This document shows positions 17,608-26,869 of a stretch of 64,000 nucleotides of DNA, in pieces. Position 1 is the stretch's first letter, and the number at the start of each line of letters is the position of its first letter. The DNA is from Aedoeadaptatus acetigenes (GTDB taxonomy: Bacteria; Bacillota; Clostridia; Tissierellales; Peptoniphilaceae). A program made the translations under genes and the position numbers. Below the pieces are notes generated by a model. It was given only the letters and a program-made list of their open reading frames with translations, was not told the origin of the DNA and made no database searches. The stretch lies in assembly GCF_025566985.1 (NCBI RefSeq), contig NZ_JAOQJD010000002.1, positions 62,001-126,000 of the forward strand, written 5' to 3'.

Positions 17608-18599
17608 TGAAATGTTTATCTTGCGGCGCAGACAATGCCGCCGACGCAAAATTTTGTAAATCCTGCGGACAGCCGCTGGAAAGTGACGCCCCCCGGGACA
17701 CGGCGATCCTGGAACCGGTGGACGCTTACGACACGGATCCCGCCTATTCCTTCGACGAGGTCGAGGAGAAAAAGCCTGCCGGGAAAAAGAAGGGCGTGAT
17801 CATCGCAGCCTCCGTTTTTGCGGTGATCGTTCTTCTCGTGCTCTCGGTTTTTATCTACCGCACGAGCCGCCGAATCAGCTTGGAAAAATCCGCTGCCGCC
17901 GCCATCGAGGATGAAAATTACGACAAGGCTCGGGAGCAGTACGACAAGCTCTACGACATGACAGGTCGCGACGTGTACAAGGAGCGGGCAAAGGATGCCA
18001 AGACCATGGCCAAGGATCAGGAGCTCTTGGACGAAGCGAAGGATGCCCTTGAAAGCGACTCCTTTAAAGAGGCTTTGCGGATTTACACCGCCATCGAAGA
18101 GCACGACAACGATCTGTCCGATAAGGCCAAAGAGGGCGCGAAGGACGTGGTGAGTTCCGCCGCCGATGAGATTTGGGCCCGGATGGATGCAGATGATTTC
18201 GACGGCGCCATGGACATGGTCAACGAGCTCATCGCCGTGGCCCCGAACAACGACCGCTTGGCCGATCTGAAGAAGAAAGTGAAGCAAGGGGCGAAAAATT
18301 TAAGCGAAGAAAAGATTCGCGCCGCCACCGCGGAATCGGAAGCCGCCAAGGCCGCCGAATCGGCGAAAAAAAGCGCCAAGCGGGCCTCGGAGGCGAGCCG
18401 CATTCTCTATACCTATCAATACGTCACCGCGGCGGAAGCCAATGTGCGCACGGGCCCGGGAAAGAATTACCCGGTGGCCTACACCTTGAGTCGCGGCGCC
18501 GAAGTCTACGTCATCGACACCCAATCGGATTCCGTGAGGACCTGGTGCAATATCGGCGACGGCTGGATTTCCTACCGCACTTTAAACGGCGAGTTTTGA
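17604..18599 (+). CDS. Zinc-ribbon, single-span protein with extracellular helical region and SH3b domain
   Basis: Order of parts over 331 residues: zinc ribbon CLSCGADN..FCKSCG (4-24), acidic linker, basic stop KPAGKKKG, one membrane segment (IIAASVFAVIVLLVLSVFIY, about 69-88), a long TPR-like/coiled helical region (90-270), then a C-terminal bacterial SH3 domain beginning AEANVRTGPGKNYPVAYTL and ending DGWISYRTLNGEF. Topology places the zinc ribbon inside and the SH3b outside, where it may bind wall peptides. It is coupled by ATGA to the upstream zinc-ribbon gene. It could be a wall-sensing or wall-anchoring protein; this is inference. Confidence 0.8.
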   Translation: MMKCLSCGADNAADAKFCKSCGQPLESDAPRDTAILEPVDAYDTDPAYSFDEVEEKKPAGKKKGVIIAASVFAVIVLLVLSVFIYRTSRRISLEKSAAAAIEDENYDKAREQYDKLYDMTGRDVYKERAKDAKTMAKDQELLDEAKDALESDSFKEALRIYTAIEEHDNDLSDKAKEGAKDVVSSAADEIWARMDADDFDGAMDMVNELIAVAPNNDRLADLKKKVKQGAKNLSEEKIRAATAESEAAKAAESAKKSAKRASEASRILYTYQYVTAAEANVRTGPGKNYPVAYTLSRGAEVYVIDTQSDSVRTWCNIGDGWISYRTLNGEF

Positions 18600-18612
18600 A
18601 TTCGAGCCATAC

Positions 18613-18641
18613 AAAAAACCCTGTCGGCGGACAGGGTTTTG
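18613..18641. terminator. Bidirectional terminator
   Basis: CCCTGTC and GACAGGG form a stem flanked by an A-run and T-run, between the convergent SH3b and dehydrogenase genes. Confidence 0.85.
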
Positions 18642-18649
18642 TTTTGCGC

Positions 18650-19723
18650 TTATTTCAAGCTGCGGCCAAAGGCATCAGCCTTTAAGGCGGCGGCTTTTAT
18701 TTTTTCCGGAGAAATGTTTTTGCTCGAGCGTTTGTATTCCGTGGTTTCAGGAACGAAGGTCATCATTTCGTCCAGATCCTCTGCCGTAAGTCCCACGTCT
18801 TCCAGGGTAATGGGCAGGCCCAGGGACTGATTGAAGCGGGCAATTTTTTCCAGCTCCGCCTCGTTGTCGTCGTAGGCGTGAAGGACCATGACGCCGAAGG
18901 AGACCACTTCGCCGTGAAGGTACTCCCCTTCTCTCGGGATCAGGCAGGCGGCGTCAAAGAAAATGTGGGCGATGTAGGAATTGTAGTAGAAATCCGGCTG
19001 ATTGGTGAGATTGCTCACGTAGCCTGTGGAGACCAAGACATCCAGGGCGATTTCTTCCACGGCCCGGGAGACGCGGTTGTGCTTCACATCTTCCAGGCCT
19101 TCTTTGCCCCACTTCAGGAAGGGCTCTTCGCAGGTTTTGGCGATGCCCACGCCCAGGCGGGCCATGTGACTCAAGTCGTCGCCTTTGGATGCGGAAAGGA
19201 CTTCCGCCTGTTTGCTGATGCCATCGCCGATGCCGGCCCAGAAGTAAATGTCCGGGGCTTCGGCGATGATTTTCAGGTCGATGAAAATATCCGAGGGAGA
19301 CTTGGGAAATTCGTAGCTTTCCACCCGGCCCGACTCGTCGTAGACCACGGCAATGGCGGTCATGGCCGCGCAATTGGAGCAGATGGTGGGAAAGGAAAAG
19401 GCGGGCTTGTCGGCGCGCAGGGAGAGGACCTTCGTCGTGTCCAGGGCCTTGCCCCCGCCGATGCCGAAGAGCACGTCGGCTTCTTTCACGGCGGGCTCAT
19501 TTTTCAGCCGCTCGATGTTTGCATTGGTGCACTCCACGCCGTAGACGAAGGTGCCGGTAATTTCCACATCGCATCCTTTCAGGGCGTCTTTTATTTTTCC
19601 CGAAGCGGCCTTTAAGGCGCGTTCGCCGCCGATGAGGACAACTTTTTTAAAGCCCCTCGCCGCCAACACCTCGGGCAATTCGTCGTAACCGTCTTTCGAC
19701 AGATAGTAGTTCGGCATATACAT
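18650..19723 (-). CDS. Iron-containing alcohol dehydrogenase family (glycerol dehydrogenase-like)
   Basis: NAD-dependent, metal-dependent dehydrogenase of 357 residues. It shows the N-terminal Rossmann-like part (KKVVLIGGERAL), the cofactor loop GIGGGKALDTTK, the FPTICSNCAAMTAIAV region, the metal Asp in GIGDGISKQAE and metal His residues in YLHGEVVSFGVMVLHAYD. The order matches glycerol dehydrogenase and related family members. The start is the ATG at 19723 behind AAAGGGGAG. Promoter TTGAAG/TATAGT is upstream. Substrate is uncertain: glycerol, a butanol-type alcohol or a sugar alcohol are all possible. Confidence 0.82.
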   Translation of the reverse strand: MYMPNYYLSKDGYDELPEVLAARGFKKVVLIGGERALKAASGKIKDALKGCDVEITGTFVYGVECTNANIERLKNEPAVKEADVLFGIGGGKALDTTKVLSLRADKPAFSFPTICSNCAAMTAIAVVYDESGRVESYEFPKSPSDIFIDLKIIAEAPDIYFWAGIGDGISKQAEVLSASKGDDLSHMARLGVGIAKTCEEPFLKWGKEGLEDVKHNRVSRAVEEIALDVLVSTGYVSNLTNQPDFYYNSYIAHIFFDAACLIPREGEYLHGEVVSFGVMVLHAYDDNEAELEKIARFNQSLGLPITLEDVGLTAEDLDEMMTFVPETTEYKRSSKNISPEKIKAAALKADAFGRSLK

Positions 19724-19763
19724 AGTTTCGCTCCCCTTTCTTTCAATACGGTCGTTGCAGAAC

Positions 19764-19793
19764 ACTATACACCCGAAACCCCGGCGCCTTCAA
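19764..19793 (-). promoter_or_regulatory. Promoter of dehydrogenase gene
   Basis: On the minus strand TTGAAG and TATAGT are spaced by 18 nt, about 40 nt before the start. Confidence 0.55.
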
Positions 19794-19814
19794 GAGAGAT
19801 GGACGAAGAATACA

Positions 19815-21650
19815 TTATTCCTCTGCCTTCTTTTCGCGGTTTGATTCCGTTTTATTTTCGTTTGTCGCCTTATCTGAATTTTCCGCCTCGGTTTTCGGCT
19901 TCGCCTTCACCGGCTTTACCGAGGGCATGATGCCCTTGGCCACCACTTGGGGGAAGAGGTAGAGGCCCAGATTTTTCGGGTGGGTGTGGTCGGAAATAAA
20001 GAGTTCGTCTTCTTCCTTGGCGATTTTGTACCAGTCGATAAGGTGCACCCGCTTCGACGCCTTGGCGGCGTTGGCGAGCTTTTCATTGACGGCCCCTTCC
20101 CAGGGATCGGGCATGACCGTGTTGATGAGGTACACGGGATGCTCTCCCGTGGCGACGATGAGGTCGTCAAGTACCTTGGTATTGAAGTCGTAATTGGTGC
20201 CCAGCTGAATCACGATGGGGGCGTCCTCTGCGAGGGCGCTTAAATCGTGGCTTTCCAAAATCTCTTTGCCCGTTACCATTTGGCGATTCTTTTTGCCGTC
20301 GATGGTAAATTTCGGCAGGAGCATTTTAATGTATTCCGCTTCCATTTCCGTGAGGCTGTCGCCGATCATCAGGCCGTCGCGCTCGGCCAGGGCGTTCACG
20401 TCTTTTTCACCGAGGGCCACCGCCGGCCAGCGCCGGTTGATCTCCTTGATTTCGTCGGAGAGGTTTTCATCGTCCAAAGGTTCGGGCTCCTTGGCCTTGG
20501 CCGCTTCTTTTTCCCGGGCCTCGATTTTTTTCGCCTCGGCCTTTTCTTTGGCGGCCATGCGCTTCGGGCTGAAGGCGAAGGTGCCGATGAGGGTGATGAG
20601 GGCGAGGGCCGCGGCGGAGACGGTTAAGACGCGCTTTTTCGCCGGGCGCTTAAAGAGGCGATAGGTCACTTCGCCCAGGATGAAGAGGGCGGGCATTTGA
20701 ATGAGCACCACGGCGAAGTAGGAAAGTTCGCTGTGGGAGAAGGCCTGTTGAAAGACGAGCATCACCGGGTACTGCCACAGGTAGAGCTCGTAGCTGCGAG
20801 TGCCGAAGTAGCGGAGCACAGGGCCACTCAAAGCCTTGGCCGTGGCGTTGTCGTCTTTTGCCGTATAGAGCAAGAGGGCCGCCCCCATGAGGCTGAAGAG
20901 GGCCATGCCGCCGTAGTAGAGGAAGCGGCCTTCGGCGAAGAAGACGAAGGACAAAAGCATGAGGCCGAGAAGAACGGCCGCAGGCATCCCTTTCGCCTTT
21001 TGGCTGCCCTTGAAGCTGCCCTTCTCGCCCATGAGCCCGGCCAGTGCGCCGATGGCGAAGGCGAAGTAGCGGGTGTCCGTGCCGTAGTAAATGCGGGTCG
21101 CATCTTGCGTAAAAGGCGTCATGACGGGCATGAGCAGAAGGGAAATTCCACCGGTGACGGCGAGGGAGAGGGCGAGCTTGCCCCGATTTTTGCCGCAGAA
21201 TTGCCTTAAAACGGCCCAAATCAAATAAAATTGCAGTTGTGCCGACAGGGCCCAGAAATGGGTGAAGGGCAAAAATTTCCCGTGGAGATCGAAGTAGGAG
21301 AAGCCCCGAAGGATTTGCTGCCAGTTATTTACGCCGAAGACGGCGCTGATCCCCGAGGCGGCTACGTCGCGAAATTCCCCTTGAAAGGCCAAAGCGGCGA
21401 CAAATACCACCACGGCCACGACAAAGACCAAGGGCGGCGTCAGTTTTTTGTACTGTTTGGCGAGCTTTTTAAAGGGCGCGTGGTTTTTTTCCGACAAATG
21501 TTGGCTCATGAGCAAATAGCCCGAGAGCAGGAAAAACATGACCACGCCTAAGTAGCCGCCGACGATTTTGTGGGGATACAAGTGGTAGAGGATCACGCCC
21601 CACAGAGCCAGGGCGCGGAGTCCCGTAAAGGATTTTATTTCTTTGTGCAC
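19815..21650 (-). CDS. OatA-like acyltransferase 3 / SGNH O-acetyltransferase
   Basis: The 611-residue protein joins an N-terminal acyltransferase-3 domain (about ten membrane segments, residues 10-360; opening FTGLRALALWGVILYHLYP, then GYLGVVMFFLLSGYLL) to an extracellular SGNH esterase domain (428-580). The SGNH blocks are GDSLTEM (Ser432), the oxyanion part QLGTNYDF and Asp554..His557 (DHTHPKNLG). This is the architecture of OatA, which O-acetylates peptidoglycan and blocks lysozyme. A Lys/Glu-rich linker lies near 370-410 and another at the C-terminus. The GTG at 21650 behind AAGGAGGCTTTCA is the start; the open frame beyond it overlaps the upstream carrier gene. Target could be peptidoglycan or another wall polymer. 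Confidence 0.85.
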   Translation of the reverse strand: MHKEIKSFTGLRALALWGVILYHLYPHKIVGGYLGVVMFFLLSGYLLMSQHLSEKNHAPFKKLAKQYKKLTPPLVFVVAVVVFVAALAFQGEFRDVAASGISAVFGVNNWQQILRGFSYFDLHGKFLPFTHFWALSAQLQFYLIWAVLRQFCGKNRGKLALSLAVTGGISLLLMPVMTPFTQDATRIYYGTDTRYFAFAIGALAGLMGEKGSFKGSQKAKGMPAAVLLGLMLLSFVFFAEGRFLYYGGMALFSLMGAALLLYTAKDDNATAKALSGPVLRYFGTRSYELYLWQYPVMLVFQQAFSHSELSYFAVVLIQMPALFILGEVTYRLFKRPAKKRVLTVSAAALALITLIGTFAFSPKRMAAKEKAEAKKIEAREKEAAKAKEPEPLDDENLSDEIKEINRRWPAVALGEKDVNALAERDGLMIGDSLTEMEAEYIKMLLPKFTIDGKKNRQMVTGKEILESHDLSALAEDAPIVIQLGTNYDFNTKVLDDLIVATGEHPVYLINTVMPDPWEGAVNEKLANAAKASKRVHLIDWYKIAKEEDELFISDHTHPKNLGLYLFPQVVAKGIMPSVKPVKAKPKTEAENSDKATNENKTESNREKKAEE

Positions 21651-21745
21651 TGAAAGCCTCCTTATTATACGCGAAAAGAATGGACCGAAGCCCATTCTTT
21701 CCACGAATATGAATAAAAGCGAATCCCTGAGAGATAAACTTGCGA

Positions 21746-22933
21746 TTATTTGCCGGCGGCTTCCTGATCCCGTCGCTTGATGTTTTTGAAGCCCAGGATC
21801 CACAGGGGCAGAATAATCAATGCCCAGTTGAAAATACCCAGGTATTTGTAGGCATTTTGTACGATCCACATTAAGCCCAGGGTGGAAACCAAGTAGCAAA
21901 CGATCAAGGAAACGACGGCGATAATGGCCTTTTTCTTGACCAAATTGGTTTCGTTCTTCATGACGTGGGGTTCCATACGGGTCACGATGCCGAAGATAAA
22001 GCCGACGGCGGTGGTGATCAGTGCCAAGAAGAGCAGGATCGGATAAAGGACGGAGAGGATCGAAATGTCCAATTTGTTGACGACGGCGATGGTGGGCAGC
22101 GCCCGAGACGCTTCGTCTAAATAAATGTCGGGCATTTGAGAGAAGATCAAAAGGGTGATGCCGACGAGCATGAGAATGTTCATAATGCAGCCGATGATCA
22201 TGGCGCCTTTTGCTTCTTCTTTGTATTGACCGCCTTTAAAGGATGCCGTAATGCCGCCGATGGCGCTGATTTGGAAGCCCGCATAGGTCAAGGCCCATAA
22301 GAGGGAGTTGCCGATGTTTCCGGGAACGGTTTGATCCGATGCGGAGATGCCCCACTTGGTGGCATTGGGATTGACGTAGCCTTCGGAGAAGAGCCGCGCG
22401 ATGTCCGGACCGAATTTAATGAGGCCGGAGATAATAACGATAGAAATAATGGCTAAAATCATAACGGTCATAATGGTGGCGTTTTTCCGAACGAGTTCTT
22501 CGCCGAAAATAACCAACAGGGTTACGACCACGACCATAAAGACGGAGCCGACGAGGACGGGCAGGCCCAGGTATTGATTAACCAAGAGGCCACCGGATGC
22601 GATGGTGGCCGCCGATGCGGCGATGGTGGTAATGATGACACTGACGTCCATGGCCGGGGTGAAGATCTTGGCGTATTTGCCGTAAGCTTCCTTGGACCAG
22701 GCGTCGTAGCCCCATTTATCCGTTTGCCGCGCCGTTTCCAGGCCGACGTAGTAGGTGATGGCGATCAAAATAAAAGTCAGAATCGGCATTAAGGTGCCGA
22801 ACCATCCGTGGTTTGCGAAGAATTGAAGCTCTTGCGTCCCCGATGCGAATCCCGCACCGCAGTGCGTAGAGAACCAAACCGTCGCGACACCGAAACTGAT
22901 GGATGTAAGATAATTGCGTTTATCGTTTGTCAC
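21746..22933 (-). CDS. YkvI-like amino-acid/cation carrier family membrane protein
   Basis: The 395-residue carrier has about ten to eleven hydrophobic segments. The opening FGVATVWFSTHCGAGFASGTQELQFF resembles the LeuT-fold YkvI family, with unwound-helix-type glycine repeats. The start is a GTG at 22933 (VTNDKRNYL) after GGAGGAATATC; 27 codons of open frame beyond it lack a ribosome site. It is divergent from the symporter at 23108 and ends 96 nt before the OatA-like gene on the same strand. Substrate unknown. Confidence 0.75.
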   Translation of the reverse strand: MTNDKRNYLTSISFGVATVWFSTHCGAGFASGTQELQFFANHGWFGTLMPILTFILIAITYYVGLETARQTDKWGYDAWSKEAYGKYAKIFTPAMDVSVIITTIAASAATIASGGLLVNQYLGLPVLVGSVFMVVVVTLLVIFGEELVRKNATIMTVMILAIISIVIISGLIKFGPDIARLFSEGYVNPNATKWGISASDQTVPGNIGNSLLWALTYAGFQISAIGGITASFKGGQYKEEAKGAMIIGCIMNILMLVGITLLIFSQMPDIYLDEASRALPTIAVVNKLDISILSVLYPILLFLALITTAVGFIFGIVTRMEPHVMKNETNLVKKKAIIAVVSLIVCYLVSTLGLMWIVQNAYKYLGIFNWALIILPLWILGFKNIKRRDQEAAGK

Positions 22934-23062
22934 GATATTCCTCCATTCTAAGGGATTGCTTCTATTTACAAAAATACTATCACAACCGTCCGCCCTTGAA
23001 AAGAATCTTTTCACCGATTTGACACGCTTTCTTAGGCTTTTTCCCCCTTTTTCGCCCCGTTT

Positions 23063-23071
23063 TGATATAAT
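23063..23071 (+). promoter_or_regulatory. Extended -10 promoter of symporter gene
   Basis: TGA then TATAAT lies 36 nt before the start; there is no -35 match at 17 nt. Confidence 0.55.
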
Positions 23072-23107
23072 GATACCAATTCAATCATTTTTTAAGGAGG
23101 TTTTTTA

Positions 23108-24337
23108 ATGTCTGAAAAAAAGGCCTTTACTCTGGGCCTCATCCCCAAGCTTATCATTGCCATTATTTTGGGTATTCTGGTAGGCTCCTACCTGCCTGAA
23201 GTGGTGACGAAAATCGCCGTCACTTTCTCGGCAAACTTCGGTAAGTTCTTGAACTTTGTCATTCCCCTGATGATTATCGCCTTTGTTGCCAAGGGCATCG
23301 CCGACCTGTCGGAAGGGGCGGGAAAATTGCTCCTCGCCACGGTGGGCATGGCTTATTGCTCCACTTTAATCGCCGGGAGTCTGTCCTACACCATGGCCCA
23401 CGGCATCTTCCCCTCGTTCATTTCCCAGGAAATGGTCGAGCAGATTAAATCGGCCTCCGAAAAGAATTTAAGCGCTCTCTTTGAGATCCCGCTGGAACCG
23501 GCCATCGACGTGACAGGCGCCCTGATCCTCGCCTTTATGGTGGGCCTTTGCGTGTCGATTTTGCGCCAAAGAAATAGCGGCGAAACCTTCTACAAGCTCA
23601 TTAACGAATTTAACGAAATGATTAATTTGGTCCTGTCCAAGGCAATTATTCCTTTGCTTCCCTTCTTCATTTTCGGTAACTTCGCCAACATGGCTTACTC
23701 CGGAAGCGTCTTCGCCATTCTTTCCGTCTTTATCCGGATCTTCGGCTGCATTTTGGTTCTGCACCTGCTCTACGTCTTCGCCATGTTCCTCGTGGCCTGC
23801 ACGACAACCAAGCGCAATCCCTTCAAGACCTTCCCCAAAATGTTCCCGGCCTACTTTACCGCCGTGGGCACCCAATCCTCTGCCGCCACCATTCCCGTCA
23901 ATGTGGAATGTAACAAGCAAATGGGCGTCACTCGCCAAATTCGGGAATTCTGTATTCCCCTTTGCGCCACCGTCCACTTGCCCGGCTCCATGATTACCTT
24001 GACGGCCTGCGTCTACACCTTGCTCTATATGTACAACATGCCCCACAGCTTCGGCTTGATTCTTCAATTTATCGCCGTCTTAGGCGTGGCCATGGTCGCC
24101 GCACCGGGCGCTCCCGGCGGCGCCGTCATGAGCGCACTGCCCTTCCTCCCCATCGTCGGCGTGGCTACGAACTCGCCCATGGCATCCATCTTGATTTCTC
24201 TTTATTTAACGCAAGACTCCTTCGGTACCGCCGCCAACGTGGCCGGCGACAACGCCATTTCCATGCTCGTGGAAAAAGTGTACTACAAACACATTTTGAA
24301 ACAGCCGAAACCGGTGGAAGAAGAAAGTCTTTCCTAA
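23108..24337 (+). CDS. Dicarboxylate/amino acid:cation symporter (DAACS family)
   Basis: Sodium- or proton-coupled uptake carrier of 409 residues with eight membrane spans and two hairpins. Key parts are the first helical hairpin AYFTAVGTQSSAATIPVNVE (serine-rich, about 250-269), the CATVHLPGSMITLTACVY region in place of the usual NMDGT helix, and the second hairpin AAPGAPGGAVMSALPFL. The NMDGT motif is altered to VHLPGS, so ion coupling or substrate may differ from GltP and DctA. Substrate is probably glutamate, serine/threonine or a dicarboxylate. Strong AAGGAGG site before the ATG. Confidence 0.85.
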   Translation: MSEKKAFTLGLIPKLIIAIILGILVGSYLPEVVTKIAVTFSANFGKFLNFVIPLMIIAFVAKGIADLSEGAGKLLLATVGMAYCSTLIAGSLSYTMAHGIFPSFISQEMVEQIKSASEKNLSALFEIPLEPAIDVTGALILAFMVGLCVSILRQRNSGETFYKLINEFNEMINLVLSKAIIPLLPFFIFGNFANMAYSGSVFAILSVFIRIFGCILVLHLLYVFAMFLVACTTTKRNPFKTFPKMFPAYFTAVGTQSSAATIPVNVECNKQMGVTRQIREFCIPLCATVHLPGSMITLTACVYTLLYMYNMPHSFGLILQFIAVLGVAMVAAPGAPGGAVMSALPFLPIVGVATNSPMASILISLYLTQDSFGTAANVAGDNAISMLVEKVYYKHILKQPKPVEEESLS

Positions 24338-24340
24338 CGC

Positions 24341-24371
24341 AAAAAACCGGCCTTGCAGCCGGTTTTTTTTG
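24341..24371. terminator. Bidirectional terminator
   Basis: AAAACCGGC and GCCGGTTTT pair around CTTGCA, flanked by A- and T-runs between convergent genes. Confidence 0.9.
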
Positions 24372-24380
24372 TGCGAAAAT

Positions 24381-25277
24381 TTATTCGTTCATGAGAGAGA
24401 GTTCGTCGGGATCGCCGCCGAAGGTGACGACGCAGACTTCCGGGCCCGTGTGGGCGCCGATGACGCAGCCCAATCGCTGGGACGTGTCGATGTTTTCCTC
24501 TTTCATGCCCATGTCTTTGATTAAAAAGTCTTTGACCAGCGCTACTCGCTCGGGCCAGTCGCCGGAATAGACGTAGACCCGTTGGTTCGGATTGAATTTT
24601 CCGTCTTTTGAGTGTTCGAGGATGTACTTTTTCAGCTTTTTCAAAAAGGCTTTCTGGCCGCGGTAGACGTCCAGAAGCTCCAAGGTGCCCTTTTCTTTCT
24701 CCAGTTCCAGCATGGGGCTAAGCTGCAGAACGCCGCCGGCGATTTTTGCCTTTTTGGACACGCGCCCGCCGCGGTGCAAATACTCCAGCGTGCCCACGGT
24801 AAAGCATTCGTGGGAAGTGGTTTTGATTTTGTTCAGGTAGGCCGCAATGGCCGCGAGGCTCTCTCCCCGATCCCTGAGGATGGCGGCCTTTAGGGCGAGG
24901 AGGCCTTCGCCGAAGGTGGCGGCTTTCGAATCCACCACGTCGATTTTTCCCGGATACTCTTTTTCCAAAGCGTTCTTTACCATGACCGCCCCTTCGTAAG
25001 AGCCGGAAAGGCCGGAGGAGAGGCTGATGTAGAGCACCTCGTCGCCCTCTTCCAGGGCTTTGCGAAAGGCCTCTTCCATGACCCCGGGCATGACACGGGA
25101 GGTGCTGTAAACCGTGCCCGCCCGCATATTGTCGTAGAAATTGGAAATGTCCATGGCCCGACCCGTTTCAAATTCGTTTTCTCCGTCGGAGACGGCGATG
25201 GGCAGCTGAACGATGCCGTAGCGTTCCGCGGTGGTGAAATTTATATCCGCGCCGTCGTCGGTAAAAAGTTTAATCAT
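24381..25277 (-). CDS. DegV family fatty-acid-binding protein
   Basis: The 298-residue protein is a FakB/DegV-type protein that holds a fatty acid and presents it to a FakA kinase for phosphorylation and phospholipid synthesis. Recognisable parts are the N-terminal TDDGADI (usual TDSTSDL), ISLSSGLSGSYEGA (ligand loop), VDSKAATFGEGLLALKAA and the C-terminal GAHTGPEVCVV. The start is the ATG at 25277 behind TAAGGAG; the open frame beyond it is Arg-rich and lacks a site. No fakA is adjacent. Confidence 0.88.
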   Translation of the reverse strand: MIKLFTDDGADINFTTAERYGIVQLPIAVSDGENEFETGRAMDISNFYDNMRAGTVYSTSRVMPGVMEEAFRKALEEGDEVLYISLSSGLSGSYEGAVMVKNALEKEYPGKIDVVDSKAATFGEGLLALKAAILRDRGESLAAIAAYLNKIKTTSHECFTVGTLEYLHRGGRVSKKAKIAGGVLQLSPMLELEKEKGTLELLDVYRGQKAFLKKLKKYILEHSKDGKFNPNQRVYVYSGDWPERVALVKDFLIKDMGMKEENIDTSQRLGCVIGAHTGPEVCVVTFGGDPDELSLMNE

Positions 25278-25403
25278 TGTTCGCTCCTTATGGCGTTTTC
25301 TTCGTCGATGCCGCCGTTGGGCATCTCTGTTCGCTTTTATATTACGTGTTACGGCATTTAAAGTCAACGGAGGGCGAAAAAACCCGCCCTCGCCGCCGAT
25401 TTT

Positions 25404-26210
25404 TTACTTTTCGGCGCCGGCGAGTTGTTTTTTTACCAGGAGAACGATAAGAGTTACCACGCCGAGGAGGACGATGCTCCCTCCGGGCTTGAGCCCCAGG
25501 TAGTAGGAGAGGATGAGGCCGCCTTCGGTAAATAAAATGCCGAAGAGCACGGAGGCGACGTGGGTTTTTTTGTAGCTGAGCTTGAGCTGCAGGGCGCAGG
25601 AGACGGGAAGCACCAGAAGGGAGGAAATAATCAAGACCCCGACGGTGCGGGCGGATATGGCCACGGTGAGGCCCGTTAAGAGGACGAAGAGGCCGCTCAA
25701 CCGATCGCCGCGGATGCCGGCCAGGCGGGCGGAGATGCCGTCGAAGGACAGGTAGAGGAGTTTTTTGTAGTTTAACAGAAGAAAGAGGACCACGGCGGCG
25801 GAGACGAGAAGGATCATGTAGAATTCAAAATCCGTAATGGCCACGATGGTGCCGAAGAGAAAGGATTCGAAATTGGCCCCGCCCTTCACGAAGCCGGAGA
25901 GGATGGAGGCCAGGCCCACGCCGGTGGACATGATCACCGCCGTGGAGATTTCCCCGTAGGAGGGGAAGCGGCGGCGAATCCATTCCATGGACAGGGCGGC
26001 CACGGCACAGGTGATGATGGCGCCCAGTATTGGATTGATCCCCACCAACAGCCCGAACATGACCCCGGCCAGGGACACGTGGGAAAGGGCGTCGCCGATC
26101 ATGGCCAGCCGCCGATTCACGATGACCACGCCCATGGCGGGAATCACGACGGAAAGGACCAGGCCCACGATCATGGCCCGAATCATGTATTCGTATTGAA
26201 ACAGTTCCAT
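25404..26210 (-). CDS. znuB: Zinc/manganese ABC transporter permease
   Basis: The 268-residue permease of the ABC-3 family has eight or so membrane segments (VVIPAMGVVIVNRRLAMIGDALSHVSLAGV is the signature near residues 20-49). It forms the channel for the metal imported by the complex. Its ATG shares one base with the stop of the ATPase gene (TGATG), showing translational coupling in the order znuA-znuC-znuB. The divergent Fur-family regulator and the His-rich binding protein favour zinc over manganese. Confidence 0.9.
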   Translation of the reverse strand: MELFQYEYMIRAMIVGLVLSVVIPAMGVVIVNRRLAMIGDALSHVSLAGVMFGLLVGINPILGAIITCAVAALSMEWIRRRFPSYGEISTAVIMSTGVGLASILSGFVKGGANFESFLFGTIVAITDFEFYMILLVSAAVVLFLLLNYKKLLYLSFDGISARLAGIRGDRLSGLFVLLTGLTVAISARTVGVLIISSLLVLPVSCALQLKLSYKKTHVASVLFGILFTEGGLILSYYLGLKPGGSIVLLGVVTLIVLLVKKQLAGAEK

Positions 26211-26869
26211 CAGTCTCGCCTCTTTTCAAGGACGCCGTCTTCCAAGACGTAGACGCCGTCGATCATGTCTTCCACCAGATGCAGCTCGTGGGTGATCATT
26301 AAAATGGTGATCCCGTGAATGTCGTGGAGGTGGCGCAAAATATGAAAGAGCTCTTCCCGTGCCTTAAAGTCGATGCCCGTCGTGGGCTCGTCTAAAATGA
26401 GCACGTCGGTCATGGAGATCAGGGCCTTGGCGATCAACACCCGCTGCCTTTGCCCGCCGGAGAGGGCGCCGTAGAGGCGATCGCGAAAGCCTTCCAGATC
26501 CACGAGGGACAGGGCGTCGTCGATGCGACGTTCGCGCTCGTCGGCCGTTAATTTTTCCCCGTAAAGGCCCAGGTCCACCAGCTCGTTTACCGTAATGGGA
26601 AAGTCGTAGGAGGCGACCATGAGCTGAGGCACGTAGCTGATGCGGGAAAAGTCCGTGTCCTTTCCCAGTGGCTTGCCGTCGTATTCGATGGTGCCCGATG
26701 TGGGTTTTTCGATGCCCAACAGGAGCTTGATTAAGGTGGATTTTCCCGAGCCGTTGGCCCCTATAAATGCGAGAAAATCTCCCTGTTTCACAGAGAGATT
26801 CGCTCCTTTTAACACCTCGTTTTTCCCGTAGGAAAAGCGCAGGTCCCTGACCCGATAGATTTCTTTCAT
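26210..26869 (-). CDS. znuC: Zinc/manganese ABC transporter ATP-binding protein
   Basis: ATPase subunit of 219 residues that powers the metal importer. All motifs are visible: Walker A GANGSGKST (about 38-46), Q-loop SYVPQ, ABC signature LSGGQRQRV (about 136-144), Walker B VLILDEPTTGID and switch His in MITHELHL. It overlaps the end of znuA by ATGA and the start of znuB by one base, so the three genes form one tightly coupled operon. Confidence 0.93.
   Translation of the reverse strand: MKEIYRVRDLRFSYGKNEVLKGANLSVKQGDFLAFIGANGSGKSTLIKLLLGIEKPTSGTIEYDGKPLGKDTDFSRISYVPQLMVASYDFPITVNELVDLGLYGEKLTADERERRIDDALSLVDLEGFRDRLYGALSGGQRQRVLIAKALISMTDVLILDEPTTGIDFKAREELFHILRHLHDIHGITILMITHELHLVEDMIDGVYVLEDGVLEKRRD

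Noticed and set aside
21651..21899. N-terminal extension of the OatA-like protein
   Set aside because: It overlaps 150 bases of the YkvI-like gene; the GTG at 21650 has a good ribosome site and starts at the domain boundary.
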